Source: Acidobacteriota bacterium | Lineage (GTDB): Bacteria; Acidobacteriota; Terriglobia; Terriglobales; Acidobacteriaceae | DNA length: 9,097 bases | Direction of reading: 5' to 3' | Assembly (NCBI GenBank): GCA_021781075.1 | Contig: JAJXXN010000250.1 | Coordinates: 1-9,097 of the forward strand | Part shown: positions 1 through 6,531 of the stretch, piece after piece | Layout of the letters: every line of letters begins with the position of its first letter | Numbering within the stretch: position 1 is the stretch's first letter | Translations under genes and position numbers: made by a program | Notes under the pieces: generated by a model | Told to the model about the DNA's origin: nothing | Database searches by the model: none | The model's input: only the letters and a program-made list of their open reading frames with translations

Positions 1-1
1 T

Positions 2-250
2 CAGATCGTCGGGGATGATCTCTTTGTCACCAATGTCGACATCCTCAAGAAAGGAATCTCGGAAGGCATCGGCAATTCTATCCTGATCAAAGTGAATCAG
101 ATCGGTTCACTGACCGAGACGATCAACGCGATCCGTTTGGCTCAGCGCAACAACTACACCACGATTACCAGCCATCGCAGCGGCGAGACCGAGGATGCGA
201 CGATTGCCGATCTGGCGGTCGCCCTCTGCACCGGCCAAATCAAGACCGGC
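2..250 (+). pseudogene. eno: Enolase (phosphopyruvate hydratase) C-terminal catalytic fragment, truncated at both ends
   Basis: The first ~83 codons match the enolase (2-phosphoglycerate dehydratase of glycolysis) TIM-barrel. QIVGDDLFVTN is followed by ILIKVNQIGSLTET with the catalytic lysine (K342 in E. coli numbering), then SHRSGETEDATIADLA, the substrate-binding loop, and finally GQIKTG with the second active-site lysine (K393). A normal enolase continues with S-x-S/T-R-x-D-R and about 35 more residues to its C-terminus. Here the sequence switches directly to TonB-receptor barrel. The 5' part of the gene lies outside the window. As it stands the enolase lacks its C-terminal helices and would be unlikely to fold normally. 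A hand count gives about 54% G+C for 1-240 against about 68% for the next 120 bases, consistent with two different origins. Enolase identity is essentially certain; whether the truncation is biological or an assembly error cannot be told from the sequence. Confidence 0.9.
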
Positions 251-1408
251 GCACTCACGCACCACCTCAGTGGCGGCGGCGAGCTTTTCTCCCGCTCCGT
301 GCACCAGCCCGGCTACTACTCCGCCACCTCGCCCTCCACGGCGACCATCTCAGATGGTGCGGTTTACACCTACGTCGGCACGGAGAACATCTACCAGCCC
401 GACCTCAGTTTCCCCGTCGAGGCGCCCGTCCAATCCGCTGGCCCGGTGCGCCTATGGCTCAACGACCACAGCGCCTCGCTGATTGCACAGGACCGCATCA
501 CACTCCCGCGCCACGTCGAGCTCATCGCCGGCGGCCGTGTTGAGTGGCTGCGCGACCACAACTACTCGCTCGCCGCAACCACTCCCGGCCTCGCGCCAAC
601 CAACTCCGACCAGGCCCTGTGGATGCCGCGCTACGCCATCACCTGGTCGCCGCGCGCGGAGCTCACGCTCTACACAAACTATGGCGTCATGCTCTCGCTC
701 GGGCCCCAGGGCCCCTGGTGGGTCGATAATGCCAACCAGTTTCTCGCCCCCTTTTTCACGCGCCAGATTGAAACCGGCGCAAAATTTTCGCCCGGCGACA
801 ACCTGCTCCTCACCGCGTCCGTCTTCCGCATGAGGACGCCCTTCTTCTATCCGCGCGTCCTTTCCGTCGCCGATAGTTTCTGCCCGTATAACTCAACCAC
901 TGGCAACCCGGTCGCCCCCGGTGATCTCTGCTTCGAATCCGATGGCCGCGAAACCCACGACGGCCTTGAATTGAGCGGCGAGGGACGCGCCACCAACTCG
1001 CTGCACTTCTCCGGCTCGCTCGCCTGGATGCGCGCCATCTCCAGCGGCTCCCAGACGCCCGCGTTCAACGACAAGCAGATCATCAACCAGCCGCGCCTGC
1101 ACACCACCTTCTTCGCAGACTACGCGCTGCCGCACGCGCGCAACCTGCACCTGATGCCCGGCTGGAGCTACACGGGAACAAAGGCCGCCACGCGCGATGA
1201 CGCCGTCAACGTCTTCGGCTACAACCTCTTCAACCTCGGCGCGCGCTACACTCCCGCCGGCGAAAATGGAAAACTCAGCTTCCGCATTTACGCTGACAAC
1301 ATCACCGACAAGCGCTACTGGAAGGACACGGGCGCAAACTACGGCGACACATTCCTCCACCTCGGCGCGCCCACCACCGTGCGCCTCTCCGCACATTACA
1401 CTTTTTAG
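2..1408 (+). CDS. TonB-dependent receptor, C-terminal beta-barrel, fused in frame to an enolase fragment; 5' partial
   Basis: One frame is open from the window edge to a TAG at 1406-1408. From about 251 onward it encodes ~385 residues typical of the C-terminal barrel of outer-membrane TonB-dependent receptors of the siderophore/FhuA-like class. These receptors import iron chelates or vitamins using TonB-ExbBD energy. Visible hallmarks are alternating amphipathic strands separated by polar loops, an R-Y-A-I-T-W-S-P strand, a late F-R-I-Y-A-D-N-I-T-D-K-R-Y-W segment (the usual 'NltdkrY' signature), a following L-G-A-P-T-T-V-R-L-S segment, and a C-terminal aromatic residue (…HYTF) as the assembly signal. 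No signal peptide, TonB box or plug domain is present. That space is taken by enolase sequence (separate entry), so the product as read could not be a working receptor. The kinase gene starts 13 nt downstream and pnuC follows, so the receptor probably belongs to that transport operon. The substrate cannot be read from the barrel. Family assignment is firm; intactness is doubtful. Confidence 0.85.
   Translation, partial: QIVGDDLFVTNVDILKKGISEGIGNSILIKVNQIGSLTETINAIRLAQRNNYTTITSHRSGETEDATIADLAVALCTGQIKTGALTHHLSGGGELFSRSVHQPGYYSATSPSTATISDGAVYTYVGTENIYQPDLSFPVEAPVQSAGPVRLWLNDHSASLIAQDRITLPRHVELIAGGRVEWLRDHNYSLAATTPGLAPTNSDQALWMPRYAITWSPRAELTLYTNYGVMLSLGPQGPWWVDNANQFLAPFFTRQIETGAKFSPGDNLLLTASVFRMRTPFFYPRVLSVADSFCPYNSTTGNPVAPGDLCFESDGRETHDGLELSGEGRATNSLHFSGSLAWMRAISSGSQTPAFNDKQIINQPRLHTTFFADYALPHARNLHLMPGWSYTGTKAATRDDAVNVFGYNLFNLGARYTPAGENGKLSFRIYADNITDKRYWKDTGANYGDTFLHLGAPTTVRLSAHYTF
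239..256 (+). other. Junction between enolase and TonB-receptor sequence
   Basis: Enolase similarity holds through Q-I-K-T-G (up to 250). The following T-H-H-L-S-G-G-G-E-L is a typical receptor strand; siderophore receptors often carry 'F-x-T-G-x-(l/v)-x-H-x-L-x-x-G-x-E' here. The residues K-T-G-A-L (242-256) fit either protein, so the breakpoint lies in a short stretch of possible shared sequence and the reading frame is kept by chance. No inverted repeat, target duplication or transposase is visible beside it. Confidence 0.75.
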
Positions 1409-1421
1409 GACTGGACGGCGC

Positions 1422-2576
1422 ATGACCACCACCACACCAACAGCGCATGGCCTCGAAGGCGAGTGGACCACACCCGATTGGCCGCCCATCACGCACGACT
1501 TCGCGCGCCGCGTGGTCGCCCACTATCCCGCACTGGGCGACGCGCTCAAAATCCTCACCGTCAGCCCGCGCCCGTTTTCTTCCGCCAGCCTGGTGCTCAC
1601 CGGGGCCGGTGCTGTTTTTCTCAAACGCCATTCAATGCTCATCCGCACCCCGCACGAGTTGGAGGAAGAGCACCGCTTCCTCGCCCATCTGGCCGCGCAA
1701 AATTTTCCCGTCCCGCGTGTCCTGCGCGATTCCCAAGGCCGCAGCGCCATCGAAGTTGAAAACTGGACCTGCGAGATTCAATCCGTCCCCGAGGGCCTCG
1801 ACCTCTACCGCGATGCCATCTCCTGGACCCCCTTCACTTCCATCGCCCACGCAAGCTCCGCCGGGGAACTCCTCGGGCGTTTCCATCTCGCCGCCCAAAA
1901 CTTTTCCGCACCACCCCGCGACACGCGCCATCTTGTCTCCAGCTTCACAATTTTTTCCGCGCCTGCGCCACTCGCGGCCCTCAAGCAATTTCTCGCCTCA
2001 CGCCCCCGGCTCCGCGCTTATCTCAAAGCAACCGGTTGGACTCGCGAAGCCTTCACGCTGCTCGCGCCATTCCACGCGCGGCTCTCCCCGCTATTGCCCG
2101 CGCTCGGCTCCCAGTGGACGCACAACGACTGGCACGCATCCAATCTCCTCTGGAGCAACTCCACTTCCGGCGCCCACGCCGTCGCCACAATCGACTTCGG
2201 GCTCGCCGACCGCGCCACAGCCCTCCACGATCTGACCCTCGCCATCGAGCGCAACGCCATCGGCTGGCTCTCGCTCGGCAAAATCTCCCCGCTTCCCATG
2301 CACATCGACCATGCGCGCGCCCTCATCGCCGGCTACGCTTCCACAAGGCCCTTCACGCGCGCCGAGGCCGCCGCACTCGCGCCCATGCTCGCACTCGCGC
2401 ACGCCGAGTTCGCCTTGAGCGAGGCCGATTACTTCCTCGCTGTCCTCAATTCCGAATCCAAGGCCCGCCTCGCTGTAGAGGGCTACCTGCTCGGCCATGC
2501 GCGCTGGTTCGCCTCCAATGAAGGCTCGACCTTCCTCAACGCAATCGAGGAGGCCGCCCTTGGGAATGCTCGTTAA
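1422..2576 (+). CDS. APH/choline-kinase-family small-molecule kinase (thiamine kinase-like)
   Basis: A 384-residue protein of the aminoglycoside phosphotransferase/choline kinase fold. It probably phosphorylates a small alcohol substrate with ATP in the cytoplasm. An N-lobe lysine sits in A-V-F-L-K-R-H (K68), followed by a Glu-rich helix (E79-E83). The catalytic loop H-N-D-W-H-A-S-N-L-L places H234, catalytic D236 and N241 in the H-x-D-x(4)-N pattern, and the metal-binding D258 lies in I-D-F-G. The ATG at 1422 is chosen because it is the first one after the receptor stop at 1408. The same frame is open further upstream, but that part lies inside the receptor gene. SD-like sequence before it is weak (AGGA/GGAC). 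The gene overlaps pnuC by 11 nt, so the two are almost certainly co-transcribed and translationally coupled. With a vitamin transporter next to it, trapping of the imported vitamin is the simplest role. Thiamine fits best because thiamine kinase ThiK (YcfN) has this fold, whereas the NadR nicotinamide-riboside kinase is a P-loop protein. The substrate remains inference; aminoglycoside resistance is not suggested. Confidence 0.8.
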   Translation: MTTTTPTAHGLEGEWTTPDWPPITHDFARRVVAHYPALGDALKILTVSPRPFSSASLVLTGAGAVFLKRHSMLIRTPHELEEEHRFLAHLAAQNFPVPRVLRDSQGRSAIEVENWTCEIQSVPEGLDLYRDAISWTPFTSIAHASSAGELLGRFHLAAQNFSAPPRDTRHLVSSFTIFSAPAPLAALKQFLASRPRLRAYLKATGWTREAFTLLAPFHARLSPLLPALGSQWTHNDWHASNLLWSNSTSGAHAVATIDFGLADRATALHDLTLAIERNAIGWLSLGKISPLPMHIDHARALIAGYASTRPFTRAEAAALAPMLALAHAEFALSEADYFLAVLNSESKARLAVEGYLLGHARWFASNEGSTFLNAIEEAALGNAR

Positions 2577-3144
2577 TTGGCTGCTAGAAAACTGGCTTGA
2601 GCTCTCCGGCGTGCTCACCACCATCCTCGGCATCTGGCTCACCACGCGCCGCAACATCCTCTGCTGGCCCATCACCCTCGTCTCCGACCTCGTCTACCTC
2701 GCCGTCTTCTATCAGGCGCGCCTTTACTCGGACTCTTTGCTGCAGATTTTCTTTATCGGCTTCACGCTTTACGGCTGGTGGTACTGGCATCGCGGCCTCG
2801 CCGCGGAAGGCTCCATCCGCATCCACCCGCTGCCGCGGCGTCAACTGCTCCTTATCCCCGCCACCGCCGCGCTCGGCCTTCTCTGGGGCTTGCTGATGCT
2901 CCGCCTCCATGCCGCGCTGCCCTTCCTCGACGCACAGCTCATGTTCTTCAGCCTGCTCGCAAGTTGGTGGCAAGCCCGGAAGAACACCATCAATTGGCCG
3001 CTTTGGATCCTGGTCAACCTTATATATATAGGTGAGTATCTGTATAAAGGCCTCGCCCTCACCTCCATCCTCTACGCGGGCCTCGCTCTCCTTGCCGTCC
3101 TAGGCTGGCGCGATTGGCGGCACGCGGAAACCGCCGGTGGTTAA
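2566..3144 (+). CDS. pnuC: PnuC-family vitamin transporter
   Basis: A 192-residue integral inner-membrane protein with about seven hydrophobic segments, the usual size for PnuC. These are facilitators for vitamins that are then trapped by phosphorylation: PnuC for nicotinamide riboside, PnuT for thiamine, and others for riboflavin or deoxynucleosides. The internal repeat of the family is plain. T-R-R-N-I-L-C-W-P (N30, W34) is echoed by A-R-K-N-T-I-N-W-P (N140, W144), and each half ends in a W-x-x-W motif, WWYW at 71-74 and WRDW at 181-184. The ATG at 2566 is preferred over upstream in-frame starts because a GAGGAGG lies at 2547-2553, 12 nt before it, and because the protein then begins at the normal family N-terminus. 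It overlaps the kinase gene by 11 nt and shares its stop region with the convergent dehydrogenase. The kinase partner favours a thiamine-type (PnuT) role, but the substrate is not readable from sequence alone. Confidence 0.9.
   Translation: MLVNWLLENWLELSGVLTTILGIWLTTRRNILCWPITLVSDLVYLAVFYQARLYSDSLLQIFFIGFTLYGWWYWHRGLAAEGSIRIHPLPRRQLLLIPATAALGLLWGLLMLRLHAALPFLDAQLMFFSLLASWWQARKNTINWPLWILVNLIYIGEYLYKGLALTSILYAGLALLAVLGWRDWRHAETAGG
3141..3144. other. Overlapping convergent stop codons (TTAA)
   Basis: The pnuC stop TAA (3142-3144, + strand) and the dehydrogenase stop TAA (3143-3141, minus strand) share the palindrome TTAA. No spacer is left for a terminator between the two genes. No hairpin followed by a T-run is visible nearby. 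Confidence 0.9.
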
Positions 3145-4115
3145 TCCCGTCCCGCCTGCACCACGTTCTCCAGCGGCTCGCCCTTCACATAGCGCGCCAG
3201 TTCCTCAAATGCCACCCGCATCGCCCGCCGCGCAAACTGCGGCGTTGAGCCGGCAATGTGCTCCGTCACCAGGACATTCGGCGCATGCCACAAGGCATGG
3301 TCCTCCGGCAGCGGCTCCGGCTCTGTCACATCCAGCGCCGCGCGCAATCGCCCAGCCTTGAGCTCCTTGACCAAAGCATCCGTCTCCACAATCGCGCCAC
3401 GCGCCGCATTCACTATCAACGTGCCCTGCTTCATCAGCGCCAGGCGCCGCGCGTTGATCAAATGCCGCGTCTCGTCGGTCAACGGCAAAATTAAAATCAC
3501 AATCTCCGCGGCGGGCAAGAGCGAGTCCAACTCCGCAATCGCATGCACCCGCGGGTTCTCCCGCGGTGAGCGTGCCACGCGCGTCAACTCCACCTCGAAG
3601 GGTGCCAGCAGCCGCTCAATCTCCTGCCCAATCGAGCCATGCCCCACCAGCAAAACCCGCTTCCCGTGCAACTCCTCCTGCAACACTGGAGGCTCCACGC
3701 TCCCCGGCACCCCGGCAAGCGAAGCGTAATGCTCCACCTGCTCAAACCGACGCTTCCACACGCCGCTCTTCTGGATTTCCACATAGCGCGGAATATATTT
3801 GAGCATCGTCAAAATCGCCGTCAGCGTCCACTCCGCCGTGGCAATCGAGTGCGCCCCGCGCGCGTTGCAGATGGTCACGCCCGGCCCCACCAGCGGCGGC
3901 GCCCACTCCGTGCCGGCCAGCAGGCTGAGCAGCAGCCTCACCCCGCGCAGGTGCGGCCACTTGGCTATCGTCCGCGAATAATAGGGGTCGCCGATCAGAA
4001 CATCAAGTTCGACCGTTCCCTGCAACTGGTCGGCAAGCGGGACCAGTTCCACGCCGGTCGGCAACTCCGCCGGCAAGGCAAAGCCGAGCTTCTCGGGAAA
4101 ACCAACGCGGACCAT
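3141..4115 (-). CDS. D-isomer-specific 2-hydroxyacid dehydrogenase
   Basis: A 324-residue cytoplasmic NAD(P)-dependent oxidoreductase of the D-2-hydroxyacid dehydrogenase family, acting between a 2-oxoacid and a D-2-hydroxyacid. The substrate-domain halves flank a Rossmann domain with G-H-G-S-I-G at 158-163. The catalytic trio is present: R239 in N-A-A-R-G, E265 in D-V-T-E-P-E-P and H286 in V-T-E-H-I-A-G-S. After the second Rossmann strand the sequence is V-A-R-S rather than an Asp, which hints at NADP(H) preference. The stretch between W120 and the E-L-H-G-K before the Rossmann domain is about 15 residues longer than usual. The start at 4115 (ATG) is chosen because GGAGG lies just upstream; the frame could be extended to a TTG at 4145, but nothing supports that. 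The gene diverges from the FUSC gene. The exact substrate (glyoxylate/hydroxypyruvate, phosphoglycerate-like or other) cannot be decided; the first two are commonest for this length. Confidence 0.88.
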   Translation of the reverse strand: MVRVGFPEKLGFALPAELPTGVELVPLADQLQGTVELDVLIGDPYYSRTIAKWPHLRGVRLLLSLLAGTEWAPPLVGPGVTICNARGAHSIATAEWTLTAILTMLKYIPRYVEIQKSGVWKRRFEQVEHYASLAGVPGSVEPPVLQEELHGKRVLLVGHGSIGQEIERLLAPFEVELTRVARSPRENPRVHAIAELDSLLPAAEIVILILPLTDETRHLINARRLALMKQGTLIVNAARGAIVETDALVKELKAGRLRAALDVTEPEPLPEDHALWHAPNVLVTEHIAGSTPQFARRAMRVAFEELARYVKGEPLENVVQAGRD

Positions 4116-4208
4116 GCGGCCTCCATCCCCGACTCGTAGTAGCAAAAAGGGGAACTTTCAGATTCATGGTACAACCAGCCTCGCTCAATGAGAAACTGGT
4201 AGTGCGCC
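4116..4208. promoter_or_regulatory. Divergent intergenic region between the dehydrogenase and FUSC genes
   Basis: These 93 bases separate two divergently read genes and are visibly richer in A+T than the flanking coding DNA, so they should hold both promoters. I cannot point to a convincing -35/-10 pair on either strand, nor to an operator palindrome. The layout (exporter-like gene beside a dehydrogenase gene) would allow shared control, but no regulator gene is nearby. Confidence 0.4.
4120..4124 (-). promoter_or_regulatory. Ribosome binding site deciding the dehydrogenase start
   Basis: The minus strand reads GGAGG, then four bases, then the ATG at 4115-4113. This strong SD match supports the shorter start over the TTG at 4145. 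Confidence 0.7.
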
Positions 4209-5360
4209 ATGCGATTCAGCAAACGCAGAACCGATTCGATTACGGAAATGGACCTCGCGCAGCTTGCGCCCGTTGGCGGAAACTGGCTGGACCGCCTCAG
4301 CGGGGAAAAACCGCGCCTGCTCGTCCACGCATTTAAAACCACACTCGCCGCCGCCATCGCATGGTATGTAGCCGTCGCGCTCGGGCTGCACGACGGCTAC
4401 TGGGCCGTCATCACGGTCATCATCGTCCTCCAATCCTACGTTGGCGCCACGGTCACCGCCTCGCGCGACCGCGCCATCGGCACCCTCGTCGGCGCCGCGG
4501 TTGGTTTCGCCTTCTCGCTCTACACAACCCTGCCTTGGAACTTCCTCCTCGCGCTCCTAGTCAGCACCATCCTGTGCGTGCTGCTGGGCCTTAAAAACAG
4601 CACCCGACTCGCCGGCGTCACCGTGGTCATCATCCTCATCGCGCAAAAGTCCGGGACCAACTACACCATCGCCATTCACCGCGTGCTCGAGGTGCTGCTC
4701 GGCATCGCCATCGCGCTTGCCGTCTCCACGCTGGTCCTGCCGGAGCGGGCCCGCATGAGATTGCGCGAGGGCCTCGCGGAGGAGTTTCTCCAGCTCGGCG
4801 TTTTTTTTGAGGCTGTCCTGCAGGGCTTCAGCGGCGAGCCCAATGAGCGCCTCGGCCAATTGCGCGCGCAGTGTGATGCCCGCCGCCGCGCCAACAACCA
4901 ACTGATGGAAACCGCACGCAACGAGCCCGCCGGCGGGCGCGGCGTCCTCGAGGCGCTGGGCCTGCTCATGCAGTTCGCACGCTCACTGCGCGACGCCCTC
5001 GCTGCGCTCGAACTCTCCGTGCGCGACAGCCACAACGACAACTACGCCCGCCAGCTCGAGCCGGAACTCGGCAAGCTCGCCGCAGACATCCACGCCGCGT
5101 TTCACTTCGTGGCCGGCTGCATCCACCGCTGGCGGTTCAACCAGCCGTCGGGCAAGATCAACCTTGCCGCGGGCATTGAGGCGCTTGAAGTCAAAATGGA
5201 GGCGGTGCGCCACACGGGCAACAGTTTCTCGCAGGAAGAGGTATTGCGCGCCTACGCCGTGCACCTGCACCTCACGCAGTTGGCGCGCACATTGCGCACC
5301 GTCCGCGCCGAGGCCGGCAAGGCGCTTGCCGCCAACAAACCCGGGGAAGAGACCGTCTGA
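4209..5360 (+). CDS. FUSC-family (aromatic acid exporter/fusaric acid resistance-like) inner-membrane protein
   Basis: A 383-residue protein. Roughly residues 40-178 form about six transmembrane segments with the FUSC_2-type core: G-Y-W-A-V-I-T-V-I-I-V-L-Q at 63-75, then T-A-S-R-D-R-A-I-G-T-L-V-G-A-A-V-G at 83-99, and a last helix ending near V-L-P-E-R at 176-180. Residues 181-383 are soluble, helical and Arg/Glu-rich, probably cytoplasmic. Proteins of this family are thought to export aromatic or organic acids, but many members are uncharacterised. At 383 residues it is about half of AaeB-type two-module exporters, so it may act as a dimer. The start is uncertain. ATG 4209 gives an N-terminus of charged residues; ATG 4248 (residue 14) gives M-D-L-A-Q. 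Neither has a strong SD. An eight-T run at 4801-4808 encodes part of V-F-F-E. It ends one base from the convergent aminotransferase gene. Confidence 0.8.
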   Translation: MRFSKRRTDSITEMDLAQLAPVGGNWLDRLSGEKPRLLVHAFKTTLAAAIAWYVAVALGLHDGYWAVITVIIVLQSYVGATVTASRDRAIGTLVGAAVGFAFSLYTTLPWNFLLALLVSTILCVLLGLKNSTRLAGVTVVIILIAQKSGTNYTIAIHRVLEVLLGIAIALAVSTLVLPERARMRLREGLAEEFLQLGVFFEAVLQGFSGEPNERLGQLRAQCDARRRANNQLMETARNEPAGGRGVLEALGLLMQFARSLRDALAALELSVRDSHNDNYARQLEPELGKLAADIHAAFHFVAGCIHRWRFNQPSGKINLAAGIEALEVKMEAVRHTGNSFSQEEVLRAYAVHLHLTQLARTLRTVRAEAGKALAANKPGEETV

Positions 5361-5361
5361 C

Positions 5362-6531
5362 CTAGCTGAAAAATTTCTTCAGCGCCTTCGCGCACTCCTC
5401 GATCTCATCAATCTGCACGGAGAAGCTGAAGCGCAAATGCCCCTCGCCCTGCGCCCCAAATACCGAGCCCGGCACCGTCGCAATCCGCGCCTTCTCAAAC
5501 AGCATCTCCGCCGCCGCCTGGCTGTTGCGGCTGATCTTCTCCGCGTTCGGGAACGCATAGAATGCGCCCGCCGGCGTTTCGCAGTCCAATCCTGCATCAT
5601 TCAAGGCTGCAACCAAAAGGTCACGCCGCTTCCGGAACTCCTCGCGGCGCGCCGCAAGCTCGCTCTCCGGCGACTTCAACGCCTCCAGCATCGCATACTG
5701 CACCGGGGTAGCCACGCCGATGGTTGAATAGAGCACCATCCTGCGCAATCCCGTGATGAAGGGCTCTTTGGCCACCGCATAACCGGCGCGCCAACCTGTC
5801 ATCGAGTAGGTCTTCGAGAAGGTGAAGCAACTAATCGTGCGCTCCGCCATCCCCGGCAAGGATGCAATCGAGTGGTGCCCGCCCTCGTACACCAGGTCCT
5901 CATACGCCTCATCGGCAATCACAACCAGGTCGCGCTTGTGCGCAAACTCCGCAATCTCCTCAATCTCCGCTTGCGTAAAAACAATCCCGCTCGGGTTCTG
6001 TGGCGAGTTCAAATAAATCGCCCGCGTCTGCGGCGTTGAGAACTGCTGCAGGGTCTTGCTCAGCCCGTTGCGCCGCGCCGTCACCGTGGGGAGGAGCAGC
6101 GGACGCGACCCCGCGCAGCGAATCACATCCCCAATCGGCGTCCAGTAGGGCGCAAACACCAGCACATCGTCGCCCGGGTCCAGCACGCTTTGGAAGGCCG
6201 CAAACAAGCCCTGCGTGCTGCCCGCGGTCGCAATCACCTCGTCAGTCGTCGCTGTAATCTTGTTCTTTCTCGCCAGCTTCTCCACCAGCGCCCCACGCAG
6301 CGGCAACAACCCCGATGCCGGCGGATACTGCGTGTGGTTTTCATCAATCGCCTGCGCCGCCGCGCGCTTCACACGCTCCGGCGTGTTGAAAAATGGCTCG
6401 CCCCCATGGAAGGCATGCACTGTTTGCCCGGCCGCGCGCAACGCCATCACCTGGTTCATAATCCGCACGATCTCGGAAAAACCCACCTCGTCCAACCGGC
6501 GTGCCGTGCGCAATGCGCTTGTCTTTGTCAT
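5362..6531 (-). CDS. PLP-dependent class I/II aminotransferase (aspartate-type)
   Basis: A 389-residue cytoplasmic fold-type I aminotransferase moving an amino group between an amino acid and a 2-oxoacid via pyridoxal phosphate. Key residues are in order: the Q-Y-P-P-A-S-G-L-L-P-L-R loop (68-79), N179 in S-P-Q-N-P-S-G, D207 and Y210 in I-A-D-E-A-Y-E-D, the Schiff-base lysine K240 in F-S-K-T-Y-S-M-T-G-W-R, R248, and the substrate-carboxylate arginine R367 in L-R-F-S-F. The S-M-T-G-W-R-A-G-Y form resembles aspartate/aromatic aminotransferases of the thermophile subgroup rather than HisC, which usually has an A-G-L-R type motif. The start at 6531 is backed by AAGGAG six bases upstream. It lies 78 nt downstream of hisA on the same strand, so it may be read as the last gene of the his operon. 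Amino-donor specificity cannot be read; aspartate, alanine or aromatic substrates are all possible. Confidence 0.88.
   Translation of the reverse strand: MTKTSALRTARRLDEVGFSEIVRIMNQVMALRAAGQTVHAFHGGEPFFNTPERVKRAAAQAIDENHTQYPPASGLLPLRGALVEKLARKNKITATTDEVIATAGSTQGLFAAFQSVLDPGDDVLVFAPYWTPIGDVIRCAGSRPLLLPTVTARRNGLSKTLQQFSTPQTRAIYLNSPQNPSGIVFTQAEIEEIAEFAHKRDLVVIADEAYEDLVYEGGHHSIASLPGMAERTISCFTFSKTYSMTGWRAGYAVAKEPFITGLRRMVLYSTIGVATPVQYAMLEALKSPESELAARREEFRKRRDLLVAALNDAGLDCETPAGAFYAFPNAEKISRNSQAAAEMLFEKARIATVPGSVFGAQGEGHLRFSFSVQIDEIEECAKALKKFFS

Noticed and set aside
1197..1421. N-terminal extension of the kinase frame
   Set aside because: It is a Thr/Ser/Ala-rich frame inside the receptor gene; the kinase family N-terminus fits the ATG at 1422.
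1422..2576. Antibiotic (aminoglycoside) resistance gene
   Set aside because: It has the phosphotransferase fold but sits in a nutrient-uptake operon; the fold alone is not evidence of resistance.
3021..3048. TATA-like promoter inside pnuC
   Set aside because: The bases encode residues expected at this place in PnuC proteins, no -35 partner is seen, and no + strand gene follows immediately.
3136..3164. Possible bidirectional terminator hairpin GTGGT…ACCAC
   Set aside because: Only five pairs with an 18-base loop and no T-run on either side.
4116..4145. Ten-codon extension of the dehydrogenase to a TTG
   Set aside because: The ATG at 4115 has a GGAGG just before it and begins with the family's usual first strand.
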